From: Armatimonadota bacterium | GTDB taxonomy: Bacteria; Sysuimicrobiota; Sysuimicrobiia; Sysuimicrobiales; Kaftiobacteriaceae | Assembly: GCA_031081675.1 (NCBI GenBank) | Contig: JAVHLZ010000007.1 | Coordinates: 1 to 62,530, forward strand | Direction of reading: 5' to 3' | Length of the DNA: 62,530 bases | Shown: positions 56,667 to 62,530 of the stretch, piece by piece | Position numbering within the stretch: the stretch's first letter is position 1 | Layout of the letters: each line of letters begins with the position of its first letter | Translations under genes and position numbers: made by a program | Notes under the pieces: generated by a model | Told to the model about the DNA's origin: nothing | The model's input: only the letters and a program-made list of their open reading frames with translations | Databases searched by the model: none

Positions 56667-57824
56667 TCACCGCCCCTGCCCCACGCCCTGGGCGAACTGC
56701 CAGCCCTTGCCCTCGGTGGCCAGCGACGGGGCCAGGACGATCTCGGCCTGGTGCATCTCGACGACGGTGCGCGCCCCGCACATGCCCATGGCCGTGCGCA
56801 GGGCCTCGGCCAGGTTCTGGGTGCCGTCGTCGGTCCGCGCCGGCCCCAGCAGGATCTGCCGGAGGGTGCCCGCGGTCCCCACGCGGATGCGGGTCCCCCG
56901 GGGCAGCGCCGGATGCGGCGTGGCCATCCCCCAGTGGTACCCTCGCCCCGGCGCCTCCTCGGCCCGCGCCAGGGCCGATCCCAGCATGACCGCATCGGCG
57001 CCGCAGGCGATGGCCTTGGCCACGTCGCCCCCGGTGGCGATGCCGCCGTCGGCGATCACCGGCGCGGAGCGGCCGGTCCGGCGGGCGTGGGCGTCCCGGG
57101 CCGCCGCCACGTCGGCGATGGCGGTGGCCTGGGGCACGCCCACCCCCAGCACCCGGCGGCTGGTGCACGCCGCCCCGGGCCCGACGCCCACCAGCAGGCC
57201 GGCGGCCCCCGCCTCCAGCAGGCTCAGGGCCGCCTCGTAGCCGACGCAGTTGCCCACCAGGACCGGTACGTCGGTGCGGGAGATCAGGTCGCGCAGGGAC
57301 ACCGCCCGCCCGCGGGACGACAGGTGCCGGTCGGTCACCACGGTGGACTGGATCACCATCACGTGGGCGCCCGCCTCCACCGCCACCGGGAGCAGCCGCG
57401 GCGCGGCCGCAGGGGTGACGGCACCGCAGGCCACGGCCCCGGCGGAGCTGATGGCGCGAATCCGCTCCGCCACCAGGTCTTCCCGGACCGGCGCCTGGTA
57501 CACCCGCTGCAGGACCGCCACGACCTCCTCCGGAGCGGCGGCCGTGATCTCCTCCAGGGGCTCCTCCGGATCCGGGTAGCGGGTGCTGAGGCCTTCCAGG
57601 TTCAGCACGCCCAGGCCGCCCAGTTCCGACAGGGCCACCGCGGTCCGCACGTCCACCACGCTGTCCATGGCGGCGGCTACGAAGGGCAGGGTAAATCGCC
57701 GTTCACCCACGGACCAGGACAGGTCCACGTCGGCGGGGTCGACGGTGACGGCGGCGGGGGCGAGGGCGACCTCGTCCAGACTGTAGGTGCGCCTGACGGT
57801 GCGGTTCCGCCCCAGGAACAGCAT
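56667..57824 (-). CDS. guaB3: GuaB3-type IMP dehydrogenase-family protein without CBS domains
   Basis: 385 residues. The (beta/alpha)8 barrel has [29 protein letters not shown], the catalytic Cys220 in [20 protein letters not shown], and [27 protein letters not shown]. The inserted CBS pair of ordinary IMPDH is absent and the C-terminal flap ([22 protein letters not shown]) is of the GuaB3 type known from actinobacteria and cyanobacteria, reported to have IMPDH-like activity. It shares one base with the end of hpt (TGATG) and precedes guaA, so it probably supplies XMP. No second guaB is in the window. Confidence 0.9.
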   Translation of the reverse strand: MLFLGRNRTVRRTYSLDEVALAPAAVTVDPADVDLSWSVGERRFTLPFVAAAMDSVVDVRTAVALSELGGLGVLNLEGLSTRYPDPEEPLEEITAAAPEEVVAVLQRVYQAPVREDLVAERIRAISSAGAVACGAVTPAAAPRLLPVAVEAGAHVMVIQSTVVTDRHLSSRGRAVSLRDLISRTDVPVLVGNCVGYEAALSLLEAGAAGLLVGVGPGAACTSRRVLGVGVPQATAIADVAAARDAHARRTGRSAPVIADGGIATGGDVAKAIACGADAVMLGSALARAEEAPGRGYHWGMATPHPALPRGTRIRVGTAGTLRQILLGPARTDDGTQNLAEALRTAMGMCGARTVVEMHQAEIVLAPSLATEGKGWQFAQGVGQGR

Positions 57825-58420
57825 CAGCGTCCGGGGGTGACGGCTCCGGCCGGGCGGACCAGCGCCTCCGGCGGCTTCTGGCCGTACACCTCGGGCTTGA
57901 GCACGCAGATGAAGGGCAGGTTGCGGTACCGGCCGGCGTAGTCCAGGCCGTAGCCCACCACGAACCGGTCGGGGATCTCAAACCCCCGGTAGTCGATGGG
58001 CACGGGGCGCAGGCGGCGGGGGACCTTGTCCAGCAGCGCGCAGACCTTCAGGCTGGCCGGATAGCGGGCCTTGAGGGTCTCCAGCAGGTAGTCCATGGTC
58101 AGGCCGGTGTCGATGATGTCGTCCACGATCAGCACGTGGCGGCCCTCGATGGACTGGTCCAGGTCCTTGAGGATGCGCACGATGCCCGAGCTGTCGGTGC
58201 CGTTGCCGTAGGAACTGGTGGCCATGAAGTCCAGCTGGCAGGGGATGGTGATGTGCCGGAGCAGGTCGGAGACAAACAACACCGCTCCGGTCAGGATCCC
58301 GACCAGGAGCGGCTCTTTCCCGTTGTAGTCCCGGCTGATGGCCTGTCCGAGCTCCCGGATGCGGGCCGCCAGCGCCGCCTCCGGGATGAGGATTTCGTCG
58401 ATATCGTCCAGGAGCGCCAG
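57824..58420 (-). CDS. hpt: Hypoxanthine phosphoribosyltransferase, non-canonical start codon
   Basis: Purine salvage enzyme. PRPP motif HVLIVDDIIDTGLTMDYL, SSYGNGTDSSG loop and the C-terminal DRFVVGYGLDYAGRYRNLPFI are complete. The conserved N-terminal part (DDIDEILIPEAALAARIRELG, then ISRDYNGKEPLLVGILTGAV) is encoded upstream of the first GTG, yet the frame back to the in-frame TGA at 58427-58429 has no ATG, GTG or TTG. CTG at 58420 has AGGTGA six bases before it, so a CTG start is the best reading (198 residues). The alternative is a one-base sequence error joining ATG 58482. First gene of the hpt-guaB3-guaA operon. Confidence 0.9.
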   Translation of the reverse strand: MALLDDIDEILIPEAALAARIRELGQAISRDYNGKEPLLVGILTGAVLFVSDLLRHITIPCQLDFMATSSYGNGTDSSGIVRILKDLDQSIEGRHVLIVDDIIDTGLTMDYLLETLKARYPASLKVCALLDKVPRRLRPVPIDYRGFEIPDRFVVGYGLDYAGRYRNLPFICVLKPEVYGQKPPEALVRPAGAVTPGR

Positions 58421-58495
58421 AGCCGTTCACCTGCGCCGGCCAGGTCCGGGCCGCGGCGGAACATCCGACCCGGTCCGGCCATCGAATGTGGCTCG

Positions 58496-58525
58496 ATTAT
58501 AGGGGCCGCCCGGCGCCTCTGTCAA
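58496..58525 (-). promoter_or_regulatory. Near-perfect sigma-70-type promoter for hpt-guaB3-guaA
   Basis: On the minus strand, TTGACA (58520-58525) and TATAAT (58496-58501) are both consensus and separated by 18 bp. The predicted leader to the hpt start is about 70 nt. It is the best promoter in the window. Confidence 0.85.
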
Positions 58526-58599
58526 CGAACGCCCCCGCCACCCGTGGCCAGAATGTTCGTGTTTCGCTCACGCCGCGAGAAAGCGCGCCGGCGGCCGCG

Positions 58600-59187
58600 C
58601 TAGCCCACCGCGGCCGGCCAGCTGCGGCTGCCGGGCTTGACCAGGGGAACGCCCTCGCGGCACAGGTCGCACAGAGACGGGATGTAGGCGGGGGCCTCGA
58701 TGGCCGCCAGGGCCTCAACGGGACAGTCAAACCGCAGCGGGACGGCGCTGCGGTCCACGATGGCGCCCACCCCGACCACGACGCCGCCCAGACGCTCCAC
58801 CAGGCGCGCCACCTCCCGGGTGGCGGCGCCGGTGGTCACCACGTCCTCCACCACCAGCACCCGCTCGCCGGGCGCGATGGCGAACGAGCGCCGCAGCTCG
58901 AACTTGCCCTCCACCCTCTCGGCGAACAGCGACCGCGCGCCGAGGGCGCGGGCCACCTCGTGGGCGATGATCATCCCGCCGTAGGCCGGTCCGATGACCG
59001 CCTGGGGGCGGCTCGCGCGGAACCGGTCGGCCAGCGCCGCGCCCACCCGCGCGGCGTGCTCGGGGTACTGGAGCAGCAGCGCGCACTGGATGTACTGGGG
59101 GCTGTGCATGCCCGAACTGAGCAGAAAGTGACCGGTCTGAAACGCCCCGGTCTGCCGCAGCAGCGCGATCACGTCGTCCGCCCGCAT
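58600..59187 (-). CDS. pyrE: Orotate phosphoribosyltransferase
   Basis: Makes OMP from orotate and PRPP. 195 residues from ATG 59187 (GTG 59196 possible). FQTGHFLLSSGMHSPQYIQCALLLQYP is typical of the family, with GPAYGGMIIAHEVARALG and the PRPP loop VLVVEDVVTTGAATREVARL. A C-terminal CDLCREGVPLVKPGSR tail is usual in bacterial PyrE of this group. Transcribed after pyrF with a 26-bp gap. Confidence 0.95.
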   Translation of the reverse strand: MRADDVIALLRQTGAFQTGHFLLSSGMHSPQYIQCALLLQYPEHAARVGAALADRFRASRPQAVIGPAYGGMIIAHEVARALGARSLFAERVEGKFELRRSFAIAPGERVLVVEDVVTTGAATREVARLVERLGGVVVGVGAIVDRSAVPLRFDCPVEALAAIEAPAYIPSLCDLCREGVPLVKPGSRSWPAAVG

Positions 59188-59213
59188 CGCCACCACCCCG
59201 CACCCGGCCCGGT

Positions 59214-60014
59214 CTACACCTTCCGCGGCGGGGCGTCGCCCTCCTGGCGTAACGCCGCCTCGATCTCCTCCAGGATGCTGCCGGCTGCCTCCCGCGGATC
59301 CGGCGCCTCGAGGATCGGCCGGCCGACCACCAGGTAGTCGGCTCCGGCCCGGACCGCATCCCGGGGGGTGGCGGTGCGGGCCTGGTCCCCCTCGTCGGTC
59401 CCCGCCGGCCGGATGCCGGGGGTGACGATGATGAAGTCACTCCCGCACACCTGGCGGATCGCCGCCGCCTCGCCCGCCGCCGCCACCACCCCGTCCAGGC
59501 CGCACCGGCGGGACAGCAGCGCGGCCTCCACGATCTGTCCGGACGTGCCAGACGTGGCGGGCTCGCTGGTCAGGCGCGTCACGCCCACCAGGAGGGGACG
59601 CGCGGACACGCGGTCGGACAGCCTCCCCGGAGGATCGCGGCGGGTCCGGAGGGCCCGGGCGGACCGCGTGAGGGCCTCGTCGCCGGCGGCCACGTGCACG
59701 GTCATCATGGATACCCCCAGGTCGGCGGCCGCCCGGACGGCGGCGGCCACGGTGCGGGGGATGTCGTGGAACTTCAGGTCGAGGAACACCTGTCCCCCGC
59801 GGTCGAGGACGGCCCGCACGGCCGCCGGCCCGGCGGCGGTGAACAGTTCCGACCCGACCTTGAACCACGACACGAGCCCACACAGGCGATCCACCAGATC
59901 TTCCGCCTCCGCCAGCGTGGGCACGTCCAGCGCAACGACGAGGACGGAATCGCGGGATCGCGGGACCGCGGGAGCGCGACCGGACGTCGGGTCCGGGGCA
60001 TCACGCGTGTTCAC
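59214..60014 (-). CDS. pyrF: Orotidine 5'-phosphate decarboxylase
   Basis: Converts OMP to UMP, 266 residues. VVALDVPTLAEAEDLVDRL, the catalytic tetrad region FLDLKFHDIPRTVA, and the phosphate-binding TPGIRPAGTDEGDQARTATPRDAVRAGADYLVVGRPI are intact. Slightly long because of an N-terminal tail of about 22 residues and an inserted Arg-rich stretch (RTRRDPPGRLSDRVSARPLL). GTG 60014 overlaps the end of pyrD by 14 bp, with AGG before it. Confidence 0.95.
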   Translation of the reverse strand: MNTRDAPDPTSGRAPAVPRSRDSVLVVALDVPTLAEAEDLVDRLCGLVSWFKVGSELFTAAGPAAVRAVLDRGGQVFLDLKFHDIPRTVAAAVRAAADLGVSMMTVHVAAGDEALTRSARALRTRRDPPGRLSDRVSARPLLVGVTRLTSEPATSGTSGQIVEAALLSRRCGLDGVVAAAGEAAAIRQVCGSDFIIVTPGIRPAGTDEGDQARTATPRDAVRAGADYLVVGRPILEAPDPREAAGSILEEIEAALRQEGDAPPRKV

Positions 60015-61092
60015 GGGGGACCTCCAGGGAGCCGATGATCTGGCCGATGTCGGTCAGGCCGCACGCGGCCAGGTAGCGTTCCAGCCCCAGCCGGATCTCC
60101 GTCGCGACGGCCGGGGCATCCAGCACGGCCGAGCCCACCGCCACCGCGCGGGCGCCGGCGATCAGGAATTCCAGGGCGTCTGAGGCCGCGGCGATCCCGC
60201 CCATGCCGATGACCGGGATCCGACACGCCCGGGCCACCTCCCACACCACGCGCACGGCCACGGCCCGCACGGCCGGCCCCGACAGGCCCCCCGTGACACC
60301 CCCCAGAGCCGGGCGGCGGGTGGAGACGTCGACAACCATCCCCAGCAGGGTGTTGATCGCCGACAGCCCGTCGGCGCCGGCGTCCTCGGCGGCCCGGGCG
60401 ACCGCCACGACGTCGGTCGCATGGGGGGTCAGCTTCACCAGAAGGGGGCGCGGGAAGACGCGGCGGACGGCGCCCGCGAGTTCGGCGGTCAGGACCGGAT
60501 CCACCCCGAAGACCATCCCGCGGTCCACGTTGGGGCAGGAGACATTCAGTTCGACGGCAGCCACGCCGTCTTCGTCGGCCAGGACCTCCGCCATGGTCAC
60601 GTACTGGTCTATGGACTCGCCGGCCAGGCTCACGATGACGGGGATGCCCAGGGTCCGGAGGAACGGCAGCTCGCGGGTGAGAAAGCCGGCCAGGCCGGGG
60701 TTGGGCAGGCCCAGGGAGTTCAGCCACCCCGCCGGGGTGCGGACCACCTGGGGGCGCGGGTGGCCGGGGCGCGGGTCAACGGTGACCGACTTGGTGATGA
60801 AGCCGGCGAAGGAGCGGAGGTCGACGACGCTCTGGACCTCGCGCCCGAAGCCCAGCGGGCCTGGCGCGGCCAGAACCGGGTGGGCGAACCGGATGCCGGC
60901 GACCTCGACGGCGAGGGACGGCGACCCAGGGTGCCGCGGTTCGGTGTTCGATATCCGAGCTTCGAGGCTGGGGAAGCGGGGTGTGAGGTTCAGAGGTTCG
61001 CAAGTCGGGGCCGAAGCCGCATCCGAAGACCACGGCTTTCCCTCTTGCCCTTTCCCTCTTCCCTTTTCCCTCTTCCCTCTTCCCTTTTGCAT
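60001..61092 (-). CDS. pyrD: Dihydroorotate dehydrogenase (class 1B-like) with a repeat-derived N-terminus
   Basis: FMN enzyme oxidising dihydroorotate. Conserved parts: FAHPVLAAPGPLGFG, ELNVSCPNVDRGMVFGVDP with the class 1 catalytic cysteine, LLVKLTPHATDVVAVARAAEDAGADGLSAINTL and IPVIGMGGIAAASDALEFLIAGARAVAVGS. The fold begins near residue 61. The first 60 residues come from CTCTTCC-type and GAACCTC-type repeats (MQKGRGKREKGRGKGQEGK), and no other in-frame ATG, GTG or TTG is seen before the fold, so ATG 61092 (GGGAAGG just upstream) is the only canonical start. The pyrK electron-transfer partner is not adjacent. Confidence 0.92.
   Translation of the reverse strand: MQKGRGKREKGRGKGQEGKPWSSDAASAPTCEPLNLTPRFPSLEARISNTEPRHPGSPSLAVEVAGIRFAHPVLAAPGPLGFGREVQSVVDLRSFAGFITKSVTVDPRPGHPRPQVVRTPAGWLNSLGLPNPGLAGFLTRELPFLRTLGIPVIVSLAGESIDQYVTMAEVLADEDGVAAVELNVSCPNVDRGMVFGVDPVLTAELAGAVRRVFPRPLLVKLTPHATDVVAVARAAEDAGADGLSAINTLLGMVVDVSTRRPALGGVTGGLSGPAVRAVAVRVVWEVARACRIPVIGMGGIAAASDALEFLIAGARAVAVGSAVLDAPAVATEIRLGLERYLAACGLTDIGQIIGSLEVPREHA
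61037..61089 (-). repeat. CTCTTCC-type pyrimidine tandem repeat (copy C) inside pyrD
   Basis: About seven imperfect (C)CCTCTT units. On the coding strand this purine tract is translated as Lys/Arg/Glu/Gly-rich sequence at the PyrD N-terminus. Related copies lie at 24475-24516 and 36390-36430, and a fragment at 61160-61180. Confidence 0.8.
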
Positions 61093-61335
61093 GCCTTCCC
61101 GGCCTCACGGGACCGGCTTAAAGGACACCACCTGCTGTCTGCGGGCACTGTAGCACGGTTAGAGGGAGGAGGGAAGAGGGGAACGACATGGCGGCGGCGG
61201 CAACGCGGGGCGGGAGAGACGCGGAATCTGGCTGTGAGCGGAGGAAATGCGGGGGGGCCGTCTAATGTGTGCGGCCGAGAGGGCATGCTCTGTAGCGCGC
61301 GTTCAATCCTGCCCCTGAAGGAGGGAGCGCACACG

Positions 61336-61887
61336 ATGAAACGTCTGTCAGTCGTCGCCCTCACAGTCACAGCGGCTCTGGCTGTCGGAGCCTGGATGCC
61401 GGCGCCGGCCGCGGCGCAGCTGGCGACCCAGCGGGGCAACTCCGTGAGCGCCCGGCTGGTCAGCATCGGCGGGACCACCGACTGGGTGCTGGGGGTCGCC
61501 TACCGGATCAACCCCACGCTGGACGCGGCGTTCGCCTACAGCACCATCCCGCCGTTTGACAGCGAGATCGACCTGGGGGTGCGGCTGCACTTCCCGGCCC
61601 GGACGCCGGGGATCGACCCGTTCGTGGGGGCCGGGATCGCCTTCACCAACGTGGCGGGGACCAGCGGGTCGGGCGTCTTCATTCAGGGAGGCGCGGCTCT
61701 CACCCTGGCCCCCCGGTGGCAGGGGTTTGCGGCGATCCACTACGTCTCGTCGTCGGGGCTGACGGCCACCATCTACGACGTGGGCGTGCAGTACCAGTTC
61801 ACCAGCCAGACGTCGGGGGTACTGGGCTTTACGGGGTCCAGCGCCGGCAACGGGGTCTACGTGGGGGTGAGCTTCAACCTCCGCTGA
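61336..61887 (+). CDS. Small exported beta-barrel-like protein
   Basis: 183 residues. Clear signal peptide (MKRLSVVALTVTAALAVGAW, cleaved near PAAAAQL). The mature part alternates polar and hydrophobic residues in 8 or so strands (SARLVSIGG, WVLGVAYRI, EIDLGVRLHF, PFVGAGIAF, QGGAALTL, GFAAIHYVS, YDVGVQYQF) and ends GVYVGVSFNLR, much like outer-membrane barrels, although the last residue is Arg, not Phe. GAAGGAGGGAG lies 9 bp upstream of the ATG. A strong terminator follows. The 243 bp between it and pyrD hold only purine-repeat fragments. No precise family; it supports a diderm envelope. Confidence 0.75.
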   Translation: MKRLSVVALTVTAALAVGAWMPAPAAAQLATQRGNSVSARLVSIGGTTDWVLGVAYRINPTLDAAFAYSTIPPFDSEIDLGVRLHFPARTPGIDPFVGAGIAFTNVAGTSGSGVFIQGGAALTLAPRWQGFAAIHYVSSSGLTATIYDVGVQYQFTSQTSGVLGFTGSSAGNGVYVGVSFNLR

Positions 61888-61917
61888 CGGCCGGCCGGGC
61901 GGGCGGGAATCCGGGGA

Positions 61918-61950
61918 GGGGGCGGACCAGCGTCCGCCCCCTCGCCTTTT
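61918..61950 (+). terminator. Intrinsic terminator after the beta-barrel gene
   Basis: GGGGGCGGAC (61918-61927) and GTCCGCCCCC (61932-61941) form a perfect 10-bp stem with a 4-nt loop, followed by TCGCCTTTT. It lies 30 bp after the stop codon. Confidence 0.85.
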
Positions 61951-61983
61951 AGCCCCCCTCATCGCCAAGCCCTGCGGAATTTT

Positions 61984-62068
61984 GGGGTCAGACCCCTCGA
62001 TCTCGATTCAGGCTCGGAATTCCGCGCGAAATTTTGGGGTCAGACCCCTCATTTTGGGGTCAGACCCC
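61984..62068. repeat. Three copies of a GGGGTCAGACCCC palindrome
   Basis: The 13-bp palindrome occurs at 61984-61996, 62036-62048 and 62056-62068, each preceded by ATTTT and followed by C/T-rich sequence. AATTCCG-type sequence lies between and after. It looks like a REP-type intergenic element. No transposase is nearby. Confidence 0.85.
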
Positions 62069-62113
62069 CAGCGTCGAAATTCCGGGGCCGCGTCGAGGCG
62101 CGCGCCGCGCCCC

Positions 62114-62404
62114 TTACGTCGTCACCACTGGTGGTGCCGTCCGGGAACCCGACGCCTTGCGGACGATGATCCACTGGCCGTTCTCGTACTTGACGAGGTC
62201 TCCCACCTGGACTTCGCGGTAGAAGTCCCAGGGGACGATGTATTCGGCGGCCTGGATGACGATGGCGGGTTTGCCGGCCCCCATCCCGGTGCTGACGATG
62301 TACTTGTCCTCCACGAAGCCGACGAGGGGACCTCGATCCTCCTGCTCGCAGGAGGGCACCTGGGCGATGACGGCCAGCAAGGCGACGGCCAACAGGACCT
62401 TCAC
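62114..62404 (-). CDS. Small putative lipoprotein
   Basis: 96 residues from GTG 62404 with GGAGGAG 4-5 bp upstream. The N-terminal hydrophobic stretch MKVLLAVALLAVIAQVPSCEQ ends in a cysteine at 19, an imperfect lipobox (VPSC). The mature part is short and hydrophilic with ENGQWIIVRKASG at the C-terminus. It resembles no family I can name. It may be membrane-attached. Its 126-bp upstream region to the window edge shows no clear promoter. Confidence 0.65.
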   Translation of the reverse strand: MKVLLAVALLAVIAQVPSCEQEDRGPLVGFVEDKYIVSTGMGAGKPAIVIQAAEYIVPWDFYREVQVGDLVKYENGQWIIVRKASGSRTAPPVVTT

Positions 62405-62530
62405 GGTCTCCTCCTCATGGTCGGACGGTCCGCCTGAGTGGGCGGCGGTACACTAACCTAAACGATTCGAGCCGGGGACGGAGTTCTCCCGTTCCCCCTT
62501 CACCCTCACCCTCTCCACCGCCTCTCCCAA

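Overview
This is a very GC-rich (about 70 % by eye), densely packed bacterial chromosome segment. Most genes lie on the minus strand. Many start with GTG and overlap their neighbour by a GTGA or ATGA tetranucleotide. The four peptide-binding proteins carry Sec signals without a lipobox cysteine, and a small exported protein at 61336-61887 looks like an outer-membrane beta-barrel. Together these suggest a diderm cell. A TtuA-type tRNA 2-thiolation enzyme (16514-17662) is typical of thermophiles. I cannot place the phylum. A deep-branching, high-GC, thermophile-leaning lineage fits, but that is inference.

Layout. 1-760: 5' end of tuf with an upstream tRNA-Thr, and a divergent tRNA-Gly/Cys/Leu operon; both arrangements are also found in E. 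coli. 815-16074: folate genes (folE, folP), an orphan ABC-2 ATPase, and a DNA-repair block (ogt, uvrC, uvrA, uvrB, polA) that also holds an aminotransferase and coaE. 16264-18761: tRNA-Leu, a fused sulfur-carrier/tRNA thiolase, and a flavoprotein. 18782-29263: a DUF881 protein, dnaE, a class III aminotransferase, a degenerate TrmA-like protein and gatCAB. 29393-51872: a 22-kb block of peptide/nickel-type ABC importer parts (4 binding proteins, 4 DppB-type and 4 DppC-type permeases, 2 DppD-type and 2 DppF-type ATPases), with an excisionase-type HTH regulator in the middle. 52043-61092: pcrA/uvrD helicase, a four-helix-bundle (S23-type) gene, then purine (guaA, guaB3, hpt) and pyrimidine (pyrE, pyrF, pyrD) genes. 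61336-62404: exported beta-barrel, terminator, palindromic repeats and a putative lipoprotein.

The most unusual items are: (1) a dispersed family of 9-bp tandem repeats, often arranged as large inverted repeats, in four places; two arrays flank the S23-type gene, and arrays have been read into the ends of neighbouring proteins; (2) an 832-residue peptide-binding protein whose SBP_bac_5 motifs are in circularly permuted order, encoded with two permeases that carry extra extracytoplasmic domains; (3) a ThiS/MoaD-like sulfur carrier fused upstream of TtuA, with its Gly-Gly now internal; (4) CoaE without the P-loop lysine, and a TrmA-like protein without its catalytic motifs; (5) hpt without a canonical start codon behind a near-perfect sigma-70 promoter.
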